Source: Korobacter sp036501185 (GTDB lineage Bacteria > Acidobacteriota > Terriglobia > Terriglobales > Acidobacteriaceae). From it: 64,000 nt of DNA. The position numbers and the translations under genes were made by a program. A model generated the notes under the pieces. The model ran no database searches, was not told where the DNA came from, and was given only the letters and a program-made list of their open reading frames with translations. Below are positions 1 to 7,324 of this stretch, piece by piece. The DNA lies in assembly GCA_036501185.1 (NCBI GenBank), contig DASYAU010000048.1:19603-83602 (forward strand), in the 5' to 3' direction. Each line of letters starts with the position of its first letter. Within the stretch, counting starts at the first letter, position 1.

Positions 1-495
1 GCCGACCTCGTCGTGCAGGAAATCAAATCCACCCCCGGCCTCGAGACCTACACCGCCCGCTCGCTGCAAGCTTTCTTGTCGATGATGACCGTCGAAAAAC
101 TCCCCGGCTTTGCCAGCTTCATCCGTGTCGTTGTCGGCATTGCCATGATCATCGGCTTCATCGTCATCTTCCAATCCATGTACACCGCTGTCATGGAGCG
201 CACCCGCGAGATCGGCATCCTCAAATCCCTCGGCGCCGACAAGCTCTACATCGTGCGGTTGATCCTCCGCGAAACCATTACTCTCGCTATCTGCGGCATC
301 GCCGTAGGCATCGGCATCAGCTATCTCGCAAAGGTCGCTATCCGCGCCAAGTTCCCGCTAATGACCGTCCAAATGACCGCCCCCTGGATCGGCTACGCCA
401 CGCTGATCGCGGTAATCGGCGCGATGTTAGGCGCCATCTACCCAGCCATAAAAGCCGCCCAAAAAGACCCCATCGACGCCCTCGCCTACGAGTAG
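1..495 (+). CDS. ABC transporter permease (FtsX/MacB-like), C-terminal fragment
   Basis: The frame is open from the left edge, so only the last 164 or so residues are visible. It reads as the C-terminal FtsX-like permease domain: a hydrophobic segment (VVVGIAMIIGFIVIFQSMY), the conserved cytoplasmic stretch ERTREIGILKSLGA, then two more hydrophobic segments and the ending YPAIKAAQKDPIDALAYE. This is the usual layout of MacB/LolC-type permeases, in which a DPIxAL(R/A)YE tail closes the protein. It would act in the inner membrane with an ATPase encoded upstream, outside the window. The substrate cannot be told from this fragment. The family is clear; the specific role is unknown. Confidence 0.88.
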   Translation, partial: ADLVVQEIKSTPGLETYTARSLQAFLSMMTVEKLPGFASFIRVVVGIAMIIGFIVIFQSMYTAVMERTREIGILKSLGADKLYIVRLILRETITLAICGIAVGIGISYLAKVAIRAKFPLMTVQMTAPWIGYATLIAVIGAMLGAIYPAIKAAQKDPIDALAYE

Positions 496-553
496 TCAGG
501 AGCCGCGACAATGCACGTTGCAATAACGCGTCCGCCAGCGAGCCCGAGCCTCC

Positions 554-641
554 AATTACTAATCACTAATCACTAACCGCCAACAGCCAACAGCCTCCTC
601 TTTCTCCTAAAAACAAAACCCGAAACCCGAAACCCGAAACC
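554..641. repeat. Cluster of three different heptanucleotide tandem repeats
   Basis: Three short tandem arrays lie within about 85 bases, and all have a 7-base period. ACTAATC occurs almost three times at 558-577, CCAACAG twice at 580-593, and AACCCGA three times plus a part copy at 617-641. They fill the gap between the permease gene and the next secreted-protein gene. The shared 7-base unit length resembles the short tandemly repeated repetitive (STRR) heptamers known from cyanobacteria. No function can be assigned. Confidence 0.75.
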
Positions 642-688
642 TTCCTTCCATCACTGCGCCCGACCGTCGCCTCTGCTACCGTCCCCCC

Positions 689-1189
689 ATGAAACCCGCC
701 GTTCTCCTGCTGCTCTTCACGCTCCCGGCGTACGCCCAGCATTTCTCCGCTCGCTCCGTCTGCCCCGTTTCTCAAATCCACCAGACGCTCACCGTCCCCG
801 ACTCGCCCGAACACACCGTCAGTCTCGACCAGCGCCAATGCCATTGGCTTCAGCCCCTTGAATTGGCCGGCCAGCGAACCTCCGACTACACCACCTACGG
901 CGTTGACGACGTCCACGCTGCCACCGCTCACGATCACGGCTACGCCACGGGCTCAACCTCCACCAGCGCGCAATATTTCCTCGAATACGATGGCGGCTCC
1001 GAGATGAACCACGGTGCCCCCGTCCGTCTCAGCGGCACCTGGAAATTCACCGGCGGCACCGCCTCTCTCTGCGGCCTGACCGGAAGTGGCACCTACCGCG
1101 CCCAACCCAACGCCGAAGGCGGCATGGAATTCCTCATGGAAGGGAACTACGAGATCATCCGCGATGCCTGCCCTGCCAACAAGCCGTAA
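689..1189 (+). CDS. Secreted protein of unknown function
   Basis: A 166-residue protein with a clear signal peptide (MKPAVLLLLFTLPAYAQ, likely cut after the AYA motif). The mature part contains three or four cysteines (SVCPVS, RQCHW, SLCGL, DACPAN) that could form disulfides in the periplasm, and a glycine/threonine-rich beta-type stretch in the middle. I do not recognise a family. The ATG at 689 is chosen because the signal peptide starts there. The gene stands alone, after the heptamer repeats and about 175 bases before the Fic gene. A real exported protein is likely from the signal sequence; the function is open. Confidence 0.62.
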   Translation: MKPAVLLLLFTLPAYAQHFSARSVCPVSQIHQTLTVPDSPEHTVSLDQRQCHWLQPLELAGQRTSDYTTYGVDDVHAATAHDHGYATGSTSTSAQYFLEYDGGSEMNHGAPVRLSGTWKFTGGTASLCGLTGSGTYRAQPNAEGGMEFLMEGNYEIIRDACPANKP

Positions 1190-1275
1190 TGCCTCGCGCA
1201 AGCCCGCAACGCTCTTTCCCGCGCAACGCTTTCTCTTGTCCTCCAGAGCGCAGCGAAGGACCTGCTGTTTGCCGA

Positions 1276-1375
1276 TGCGGAGAATAACCCTTTTATTCTC
1301 CGCACAATCTGCGGAGATCCCCCTTGCTTTTGCGGAGAATACCCTCCATAATCTCCGCAGGATATGCGGAGATTA
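1276..1375 (+). promoter_or_regulatory. Six-half-site operator array before the Fic gene
   Basis: Six copies of the core TGCGGAGA occur in 100 bases. Direct copies start at 1276, 1310, 1331 and 1365, and inverted copies end at 1304 and 1359. They form two identical modules (direct, inverted, direct) at an exact 55-base period: 1276/1331, 1304/1359 and 1310/1365. In each module the first two half-sites make a 29-base inverted repeat. The last half-site overlaps the ATG of the Fic gene (1364-1366). This is the layout of a multi-site operator that could block transcription or translation start. The binding protein is not known; autoregulation through the winged-helix end of the Fic protein is a guess. 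Confidence 0.65.
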
Positions 1376-2479
1376 ACCTACATCCACGAGCACACTGGTT
1401 GGCCTGACTTTCACTGGGACGGCGCCTCCCTGGCCGATCTGCTTGCCTCTGTCCGCCATCGCCAAGGCCGTCTTCTTGGCCAGATGGAACATCTCGGCTT
1501 TCCCCTCCAGCAGCAGGCCGTTCTCCAGACTCTCACCGACGACGTCCTCAAGAGCAGCGCCATCGAGGGCGAAAAACTCGACGCCGAGCAGGTCCGCTCG
1601 TCGGTCGCGCGTCATCTCGGCCTCGATATCGGCGGACTCAAAGCCCCCGATCGTCACGTCGAAGGCGTCGTCGACATGATGCTCGACGCTACCCGCCACT
1701 ACGATCGCCCACTCACCGAAGATCGCCTCTTCGCGTGGCATGCCGCCATGTTTCCCGCCGCCCGCAGCGGCATGCGTCCCATCAAAACCGGCGCCTGGCG
1801 CGACGATCGCACCGGCCCCATGCAAGTCGTCTCCGGCCCCATCGGTCACGAGCGCGTCCATTACGAAGCTCCCACCGCCAAGCGCCTCAACGCCGAAATG
1901 CGCAAATTCCTTCGCTGGTTCAACGCCGCGAACGGCCAGGACTGGGTCGTGAAGGCCGCCATCGCCCACCTCTGGTTTGTCACCATCCATCCCTTCGACG
2001 ACGGCAACGGCCGCATCGCCCGCGCCATTGCCGACATGGCCCTCGCCCGCTCCGACCAGAGCGCTCAGCGCTTCTACAGCATGTCGTCCCTTATTCAGAA
2101 AAAGCGCGCCGAGTACTACGCCATCCTCGAGCGCACCCAGAAGGGAACCACCGACATCACCGCCTGGATGCAATGGTTTCTCGAAACTCTTGGCGAAGCC
2201 CTCGCCGCCGCCGAGCGCGCTTTGCACAAGGTGTTACGCAAAGCCGAATTCCGGAAATCCGTCGCCAATCTCCCGCTCAACGAGCGCCAGCGCGCCATGC
2301 TCAACCGCCTGCTCGAAGGCTTCGAAGGCAAGCTGACGACGTCCAAATGGGCGAAACTAACGAAAACTTCCCAAGACACCGCCGCCCGCGACATCGCGAA
2401 ATTGATTGAACTCGGCGTCCTCGTCCGCAACCCCGAAGGCGGCCGCAGCACCAGCTATATGCTCGCTTCTGCGCCGTAA
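1364..2479 (+). CDS. Fic-domain protein (DUF4172-type), probable AMP transferase
   Basis: A 371-residue Fic protein. The N-terminus (about residues 1-80, LTYIHEHTGWPDFHWD onward) matches the DUF4172 helical region that precedes many stand-alone Fic domains. It carries the inhibitory-helix motif SSAIEG (64-69, pattern S/T-x3-E-G/N), so this is a class II, self-inhibited Fic. The catalytic motif is intact: HPFDDGNGRIAR with His209. The family transfers AMP from ATP to Ser/Thr/Tyr of target proteins. The last 100 or so residues (NLPLNERQRAMLNRLLEGF...TAARDIAKLIELGVL) look like a winged helix that could bind DNA. No partner antitoxin gene is next to it. The start codon lies inside the operator array. 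The target is unknown. Confidence 0.9.
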   Translation: MRRLTYIHEHTGWPDFHWDGASLADLLASVRHRQGRLLGQMEHLGFPLQQQAVLQTLTDDVLKSSAIEGEKLDAEQVRSSVARHLGLDIGGLKAPDRHVEGVVDMMLDATRHYDRPLTEDRLFAWHAAMFPAARSGMRPIKTGAWRDDRTGPMQVVSGPIGHERVHYEAPTAKRLNAEMRKFLRWFNAANGQDWVVKAAIAHLWFVTIHPFDDGNGRIARAIADMALARSDQSAQRFYSMSSLIQKKRAEYYAILERTQKGTTDITAWMQWFLETLGEALAAAERALHKVLRKAEFRKSVANLPLNERQRAMLNRLLEGFEGKLTTSKWAKLTKTSQDTAARDIAKLIELGVLVRNPEGGRSTSYMLASAP

Positions 2480-2505
2480 AAACCGCTCCGCGCTTGCCTT
2501 TGCCG

Positions 2506-3333
2506 CTACTGATTCAAATGAAAATTGATTTCGACGTTGATCAGCACCGCGACGGGTTCGCCATTCCTCTTCGCCGGATCGAACCTCCACGAACGCACCG
2601 CCTGCACAGCCAATGCGTCGAACCCGTGTCCCAGCGATCTCGTCACCATTACCGCCGACGCCCGGCCCTGCGGATCCACCACCAAGCTGAGAACCTCGGT
2701 CCCTTGTAGCTTCTTCTCCCGCGCTTCCTCCGGAAACTCCGGTTCCGGGTCGTACGTCGCGCGCGGAGGTGTGACCTTGCCGCCTTCTTTGGAAAGCACC
2801 CATCCAAACCCGCGCTCTCCCGTGAACAAACACGCTGCCGCCGGCGACAGCAGCTCTTTGTGCGCGGCGTGCAGCAGAGCGTCGTCGTTCGGCGCGCATG
2901 CGGGCGCCGCGCGTTCCTCCGCTTTCAAAAAAACTTTCCAGAAACTCGTCATCGCGGCGTCCATTGTCGGTTCGGGTAAAGCGATCTCCACCACTCGCTT
3001 CACCACGCCTCTCGTGAAAGTCGCGTTCCCGCCGCTGTAATAGATCACCGGCAAATCGCCGGTCAGGACAATCTTCCCTTGCTTCTGCTCCGCCGTATCC
3101 AGACTGAAAAGCGCATCCGCCGGCCCGAACGAGACCTCCGAATGATTCAGCAGCTTGCCGTCGGCCGCGAACTCCAGCTTCTCCCCGCGATACAGTCCCC
3201 GCAGCGTGAGCACCTTGTGCTGAAACTGGTTCTGAATCTCTTCCGCGATACTGCTCTCCGCTCTCAGCGGATACACACCAAGCACCACCACCGCAGCAAT
3301 TGCGATCGATAGCAGCATCCAATTTCGCTTCAC
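2506..3333 (-). CDS. TonB C-terminal-domain protein
   Basis: A 275-residue protein with an N-terminal membrane anchor or signal (MKRNWMLLSIAIAAVVVLGVYP). The last 75 or so residues form a TonB C-terminal domain: EFPEEAREKKLQGTEVLSLVV, then GRASAVMVTRSLGHGFDALA and VQAVRSWRFDPAKRNGEPV. The TonB domain links the inner-membrane motor to outer-membrane receptors. In Acidobacteriota such domains also sit on many lone proteins whose role is unclear. The central part (about 30-195) is not recognised. ExbB and ExbD genes are not nearby, so a true energy-transducer role is uncertain. It converges on the Fic gene, with 26 bases between the stops. Confidence 0.75.
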   Translation of the reverse strand: MKRNWMLLSIAIAAVVVLGVYPLRAESSIAEEIQNQFQHKVLTLRGLYRGEKLEFAADGKLLNHSEVSFGPADALFSLDTAEQKQGKIVLTGDLPVIYYSGGNATFTRGVVKRVVEIALPEPTMDAAMTSFWKVFLKAEERAAPACAPNDDALLHAAHKELLSPAAACLFTGERGFGWVLSKEGGKVTPPRATYDPEPEFPEEAREKKLQGTEVLSLVVDPQGRASAVMVTRSLGHGFDALAVQAVRSWRFDPAKRNGEPVAVLINVEINFHLNQ

Positions 3334-3449
3334 GCGGCGGATTGTAAGCTCATTCGCCCTCGCTTTGTACCCTCTTTTCCGCTACAATTATCCGAGCCTT
3401 TCTTCCGCCCCCAAAGGGCTGGATTTCGGCGTAACGCTAGCCGTGTGCG

Positions 3450-3479
3450 TTGACAGTACCCGCTTGGCTTCGTTACACT
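3450..3479 (+). promoter_or_regulatory. Strong sigma70-type promoter of rplM-rpsI
   Basis: A perfect -35 TTGACA at 3450-3455 and a -10 TACACT at 3474-3479 are separated by 18 bases. Transcription should start near 3486, giving a leader of about 100 bases before rplM, enough room for leader control of ribosomal-protein synthesis. No known leader motif was recognised. Confidence 0.7.
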
Positions 3480-3587
3480 TAAGGCTTCTGTAGTCCTGCG
3501 TTTGCCCGCCAGTGAGTTTCCCAGCGCTTCCGCGCCGGCTAACACAGCGGTTTTCATTCGCGGTTTTCCATTACTGGAGAGTTTGAG

Positions 3588-4016
3588 ATGTCCACGTATT
3601 TCCCCAAGGGGGAAGTTGCGCGCAAGTGGTTTGTCGTTGATGCCGATGGCCAGACCCTCGGTCGCCTCGCGTCCCGTGTCGCGCGCATCCTTAGCGGCAA
3701 GGACAACCCCAAGTACACGCCGTTTATCGACACTGGCGATCACGTCGTCGTGATCAACGCCGAAAAGATCAAAATCACCGGCCTCAAGGCGAACGCCAAG
3801 AAGTATTACCACTACTCCGGCTATCCCGGCGGCATGAAGGAAGAAGAGTTCCTCAAGCGCCTCGAGCGTCGCCCTGAACTGATCCTCGAAGAGGCCATCA
3901 AGGGCATGCTGCCGAAGTCGAAACTTGGCAAGTCCATGGGCGGAAAACTCAAGGTTTATCGCGGGTCCGAACACCCGCACCTGGCGCAGAAACCGGAAGC
4001 TCTGGTCAACGCCTAA
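3588..4016 (+). CDS. rplM: Large-subunit ribosomal protein L13
   Basis: 142 residues, the normal size of bacterial L13. The sequence shows the family signatures: KWFVVDADGQTLGRLAS, the KDNPKYTPFIDTGDHVVVIN block, YYHYSGYPGG and the GMLPKSKLGKSMGGKLKVY region near the end. L13 is an early assembly protein that binds 23S rRNA in the 50S subunit. The ATG at 3588 follows a GGAG Shine-Dalgarno at a usual distance. rpsI follows after 31 bases, the classic rplM-rpsI pair, expected to be co-transcribed from the promoter at 3450-3479. Confidence 0.98.
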   Translation: MSTYFPKGEVARKWFVVDADGQTLGRLASRVARILSGKDNPKYTPFIDTGDHVVVINAEKIKITGLKANAKKYYHYSGYPGGMKEEEFLKRLERRPELILEEAIKGMLPKSKLGKSMGGKLKVYRGSEHPHLAQKPEALVNA

Positions 4017-4047
4017 GCAGATTTCAGAAGGGTAGCGAATTACTCGA

Positions 4048-4443
4048 ATGGCAGAATTGGTTCAATACTACGGAACGGGCCGCCGCAAGTCGGCAGTTGC
4101 CCGCGTCTTCCTGCGCCCGGGTAGCGGCGAGTTCAAAGTCAACGGCAAGGGTTTCGAAGAATACTTCGTCACCGAAGCCCAGCGTCAGTCCGCGAAAGCG
4201 CCCCTGGTGCTCACCGAAACCATCGCCACCTTCAACGTCATCGCCAATGTCAGCGGCGGCGGCGTCAATGGCCAGGCCGACGCCGTCAAGATGGGCCTCG
4301 CCCGCGCCCTCCAGGAGTTCAATGCTGAACTCCGCGGCAAGATGAAGGCCGAAGGTTTCATGACCCGCGACGCCCGCATGAAGGAACGCAAGAAGTACGG
4401 TCAGAAGGGCGCACGCAAGCGCTTCCAGTTCTCGAAGCGCTAA
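4048..4443 (+). CDS. rpsI: Small-subunit ribosomal protein S9
   Basis: 131 residues, normal for S9. It starts with YYGTGRRKSAVARVFLRPG, has the GGGVNGQADAV turn and ends in the universal KRFQFSKR tail, whose last residues reach the P-site tRNA in the 30S subunit. It is the second gene of the rplM-rpsI operon and has a GAAGGG Shine-Dalgarno. A long hairpin follows at 4457-4485 that may end the transcript. Nothing is out of place. Confidence 0.98.
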   Translation: MAELVQYYGTGRRKSAVARVFLRPGSGEFKVNGKGFEEYFVTEAQRQSAKAPLVLTETIATFNVIANVSGGGVNGQADAVKMGLARALQEFNAELRGKMKAEGFMTRDARMKERKKYGQKGARKRFQFSKR

Positions 4444-4456
4444 ACGAAATTCGGTG

Positions 4457-4485
4457 CCCCACTCTACGCGCAGCGTAGGGTGGGG
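4457..4485 (+). terminator. Terminator-like hairpin after rpsI
   Basis: A 13-base-pair stem (4457-4469 with 4473-4485, one T-G pair) with a GCA loop is followed by only a weak T run (ACTTT). It stands directly after the rplM-rpsI operon. It could be a terminator or a member of a dispersed hairpin family. Confidence 0.5.
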
Positions 4486-4515
4486 ACTTTCAAAGTATTT
4501 CACCCTCGTCTTTTG

Positions 4516-4649
4516 GTTCCGGGGACGATCAGTGAGCAAGCAACTACCGGAACGAAATCACTCCGCACCCGCATTTTCACGGGGCGGGTTACGGAATGGA
4601 AATCTAGAGCGCCAGCGGCGCGATAGATGCAATCCAAATAGGAGGTAGT
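4516..4649 (+). promoter_or_regulatory. Possible structured leader of rpsB
   Basis: Upstream of rpsB, GTTCCGG (4516-4522) can pair with CCGGAAC (4547-4553), and further GC-rich pairings are possible before the Shine-Dalgarno at 4641-4645. S2 is often autoregulated through its leader in other bacteria. The case here rests only on the inverted repeats, and I found no clear promoter. Confidence 0.3.
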
Positions 4650-5564
4650 TTGGCTAACATCACCATGAAGGAGCTGCTCGAAGCTGGCGTTCACTTCGGG
4701 CATCAGACCAAGCGTTGGAACCCAAAGATGAAGGAATACATCTTTGGCGAGCGCAATGGCATTTACATCATCGATCTCCAGAAGACGCTGAAGATGTTCA
4801 AAGAAGCGTCGAAGTTCGTCTCCGACACGGCCGCTGAGGGCAAACTGGTCCTCTTCGTCGGAACCAAGCGCCAGGCACAGGATGCCGTCGCTGAAGAAGC
4901 CAAGCGCTGCGGCATGTTCTACATCAACCATCGCTGGTTGGGTGGACTGCTCACCAACTGGGTGACCGTCCAGAAGTCGGTGAAGCGCCTCAAGGAACTC
5001 GACGAAATGGCCACCGATGGCCGTTATGAGCTGCTCCCGAAGAAAGAAGTCATCAAGCTCGAACGCGAGCGAAAGCATTTGCAGGAGAACCTCGCCGGCA
5101 TCAAGAACCTGAACCGCCTGCCCGACGCGCTCTTCGTGATCGACTCCAACAAGGAGCAGATCGCCGTAAAGGAAGCGCGCAAGCTTGGCATTCCGGTCGT
5201 CGCCGTTGTCGATACCAATTGCGACCCGACCGAAGTCGATTACGTGATCCCCGGCAACGATGACGCCCTGCGCGCCATCCGCTTGTTCGCCTCTAAGATC
5301 GCCGACTCCGTCGCCGAGGGTGCGCAACTGGCCGATAAGAGCATGCTCGAGCACGCCAACGAGTCCAATGCGAAGGAAGAGGTTCCGCAGAGCTACATTG
5401 GCGACGACGAAGAGCACGGCCTCGCTCAGCCCACTGAGGAAGCCGCTGCGGCTCCGGCAGAAGCCGAGAGCGAAGAAATCAACATGGAAGAGGTCTTGGG
5501 CAAGGGCGTCCGCAAGCAGCCTGCCAGCGAGAACCTCGAAGCCGCCGCGGCGGAACAGAAATAA
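4650..5564 (+). CDS. rpsB: Small-subunit ribosomal protein S2 with extended C-terminus
   Basis: 304 residues; typical S2 is about 230-260. The start is a TTG at 4650: a GGAGG lies at 4641-4645 and the resulting N-terminus MANITMKELLEAGVHFGHQ is the standard S2 beginning, whereas the next ATG would cut it. Family motifs include RNGIYIIDLQKT, the DRRYEL-like region and NCDPTEVDYVIPGNDDA. From about residue 235 the protein runs into a tail rich in alanine and glutamate (EEAAAAPAEAESEE) and ends with no known fold. S2 binds late to the 30S head and recruits S1. A terminator follows directly, so tsf, its usual partner, is not co-transcribed in the simple way. Confidence 0.97.
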   Translation: MANITMKELLEAGVHFGHQTKRWNPKMKEYIFGERNGIYIIDLQKTLKMFKEASKFVSDTAAEGKLVLFVGTKRQAQDAVAEEAKRCGMFYINHRWLGGLLTNWVTVQKSVKRLKELDEMATDGRYELLPKKEVIKLERERKHLQENLAGIKNLNRLPDALFVIDSNKEQIAVKEARKLGIPVVAVVDTNCDPTEVDYVIPGNDDALRAIRLFASKIADSVAEGAQLADKSMLEHANESNAKEEVPQSYIGDDEEHGLAQPTEEAAAAPAEAESEEINMEEVLGKGVRKQPASENLEAAAAEQK

Positions 5565-5590
5565 ACCACTTCTTCGAAGTGCTTTGCTTT

Positions 5591-5622
5591 TGACCCGCGC
5601 GCAACCGCGCGGGTCATTTGTT
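5591..5622 (+). terminator. Rho-independent-like terminator after rpsB
   Basis: The stem GACCCGCGCG (5592-5601) pairs perfectly with 5606-5615 around a CAAC loop and is followed by ATTTGTTG. It lies 27 bases after the rpsB stop and separates rpsB from the following VOC gene. Confidence 0.75.
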
Positions 5623-5700
5623 GTAGAGCCTTTGTTTAAGAGCCGCGGGGAGCGCCCTCGGCAGGGTGTTTGAGTCCAGCGGCCCGGATTGCGAATCTAT

Positions 5701-6117
5701 ATGTCGTCGGCCTTCTATCCCATGCCCATGTTCGTGCGCCTCACCGTGCGCGACGTGGAATTGGCCAAGCACTGGTATCACGAGGTCCTCGGCTTCGATA
5801 CCGTGTTCGACATCCCCGGTACCATGGCACACCTGCGCGGCCGCCGCTACCAGGATGTGCTGATCGTGAAGGGTGAAGCACCCAAAGCCGCCGGCCAGGG
5901 CGTTATTGTCAGCTTCACCTGGAAAAGCAGCGTGGACGACCTGCTAGGCAAGATCCGGCACTTCGGCGGCAAGGTTATCGATGGCCCAAGCGACCGTCCA
6001 TGGAACGCGCGCGAGTTGGTGGTGGAAGACCCAAATGGCTACCGTTTGAGTTTCTCCCGGCCCATCGCCGAAAAAGAGTTAGAAGAGGTAATGTCCGGCA
6101 CACAAGCCGGCAAATAG
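5701..6117 (+). CDS. VOC (glyoxalase/dioxygenase fold) family protein
   Basis: 138 residues from the ATG at 5701. A TTG at 5689 in the same frame is possible but less likely. It has the single-module VOC pattern: FVRLTVRDVELAKHWYHEVLGF at the start and LVVEDPNGYRLSFSRP at the end, with the metal-site glutamate expected in the last strand replaced or shifted (the residues are RLSFS). Members bind a metal and act on small carbonyl or aromatic substrates, or resist antibiotics; which applies here is unknown. The gene is unusual in sitting between rpsB and tsf, which are normally neighbours, with a terminator before it and repeats after it, suggesting insertion of the gene. Confidence 0.85.
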   Translation: MSSAFYPMPMFVRLTVRDVELAKHWYHEVLGFDTVFDIPGTMAHLRGRRYQDVLIVKGEAPKAAGQGVIVSFTWKSSVDDLLGKIRHFGGKVIDGPSDRPWNARELVVEDPNGYRLSFSRPIAEKELEEVMSGTQAGK

Positions 6118-6140
6118 GTTTAGTGAGGACTCCACTCCGC

Positions 6141-6316
6141 TGTCATCCTGAGCGGAGAATCCGCGTAACAATGCGGATTCGGAGTCGAAGGATCTTGCGG
6201 TTCGATTTGAGAATTTTGTATCTGGGCACGCCTTTAACGCAGCCCGACCAAGGTTTGTATCAGGGCACGGCTTCAGCCGTGCCGGTAGCACAGATTTCAT
6301 AAGGGGCTTTAGCCCC
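6141..6316. repeat. REP-like intergenic hairpins before tsf
   Basis: Three hairpins fill the gap before tsf: GAATCCGC (6157-6164) with GCGGATTC (6173-6180) inside a CATCCTGAGCGGAG...GTCGAAGGATC unit, GGCACGGCT with AGCCGTGCC (6264-6283), and GGGGCT with AGCCCC (6303-6316). They look like members of dispersed intergenic families. The tsf promoter must lie in or after this block, but I cannot point to it. Confidence 0.6.
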
Positions 6317-6360
6317 TGCATATTCAACCAGGATTCCTAAGATCCAGACTGGAAGAGGAA

Positions 6361-7038
6361 GTGAGCACACAGACCGTGAACATCAGCGCAGCACAAGTGA
6401 AAGACCTTCGTGACAAGACCAACGCCCCGATGATGGACTGCAAGAAAGCCCTCACCGAGGCCAACGGCGACATCGAACAGGCCATCGTCATCCTTCGCAA
6501 AAAGGGTATCGCCTCCGCCGCCAAAAAGGCCGCGCGCGTCACCAGCGAAGGCTCCGTCGTGAGCTACATTCACGCCGGCGGCAAAATCGGCGTGCTCGTC
6601 GAAATCAACTGCGAGAGCGATTTCGTCGCCCGCACTGAGCAGTTCAAAGAGCTTACCCACGACATCGCCATGCACATCGCGGCCAGCGACCCGAAGTTCG
6701 TCCGCAAGGAAGACGTCACCCCCGAGTACATGGAGAAGGAGAAGGAGATCTACCGCGATCAGGCGGCCAAAACCGGCAAGCCCGCTCCTGTGATCGAGAA
6801 GATCGTCGAAGGCAAAATGGCCAAGTTCTACGAAGAAGTGTGCCTGCTCGAGCAGCCCTTCATCAAGGAGCAGACCATCAGCGTCGGCCAGCTCATCGCC
6901 ACGACGATCGGTAAGCTCGGTGAGAACATCTCCGTAAAACGCTTCGCCCGCTTCAAGGTCGGCGACGTAGGCGAAACGATCGCCATCAGCAAAGCCGCCG
7001 AAGGCGGCGAAGAAGCTGCCGCGCCAGTTGTGAAGTAA
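6361..7038 (+). CDS. tsf: Translation elongation factor Ts
   Basis: 225 residues, starting with GTG at 6361 after a GGAAGAGGAA stretch. The N-terminal UBA-like part (VKDLRDKTNAPMMDCKKAL) is followed by the core, with EINCESDFVARTEQF and HIAASDPKFV. EF-Ts recycles EF-Tu by driving GDP release. The protein is shorter than the E. coli form (about 283 residues) because it has one shortened core subdomain, as in the short EF-Ts of Thermus. The tail from about 205 is acidic and alanine-rich. A strong terminator follows at 7054. The separation from rpsB by a foreign gene is unusual. Confidence 0.97.
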   Translation: MSTQTVNISAAQVKDLRDKTNAPMMDCKKALTEANGDIEQAIVILRKKGIASAAKKAARVTSEGSVVSYIHAGGKIGVLVEINCESDFVARTEQFKELTHDIAMHIAASDPKFVRKEDVTPEYMEKEKEIYRDQAAKTGKPAPVIEKIVEGKMAKFYEEVCLLEQPFIKEQTISVGQLIATTIGKLGENISVKRFARFKVGDVGETIAISKAAEGGEEAAAPVVK

Positions 7039-7053
7039 ATTCTTCGAGAAATG

Positions 7054-7086
7054 AATGAGGGTGGCCATGCCGCCCTCATTTTTTTG
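7054..7086 (+). terminator. Rho-independent terminator of tsf
   Basis: A 12-base-pair stem (AATGAGGGTGGC at 7054-7065 with 7069-7080, one T-G pair) and CAT loop are followed by a run of seven or eight T. It is the clearest intrinsic terminator in the window. Confidence 0.9.
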
Positions 7087-7243
7087 TCATTGCTAGGCGC
7101 CGTTTTCGCGCCGCGGCAACCCCGAAGATGCTTCCGTCGAAGCGTATGTAAACCGGCTTTTCGAGATCAGTGGCCGAAGTCGGGCCCATCAGCCACCCGC
7201 GCCATCGGTCATCCGGCCCTGTCGCGAATTGCCCGTTCGCGGC

Positions 7244-7315
7244 TTGTAATCTGGCCCGCCAATCCTGCTATCATTCCTCCACTGGCCGCGAAGGGTCGTA
7301 CCCCTTCGCGGTTGT
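7244..7315 (+). promoter_or_regulatory. Possible promoter and leader hairpin of the histidine kinase gene
   Basis: An extended -10 (TGCTATCAT, 7266-7274) has a weak -35 TTGTAA at 7244-7249 with a 19-base gap. Just after it, CCGCGAAGGG (7286-7295) pairs with CCCTTCGCGG (7302-7311), followed by TTGTTTG. The hairpin lies in the presumed leader 14 bases before the ATG and could act as an attenuator or hide the start. No Shine-Dalgarno is visible. Confidence 0.35.
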
Positions 7316-7324
7316 TTGCTTCGT

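Noticed and set aside
2357..3322. A 321-codon - strand frame covering the TonB-like gene
   Set aside because: It shares the region with the TonB-domain protein, whose anchor and C-terminal motif are clear. Its own product is Gly/Arg-rich without motifs.
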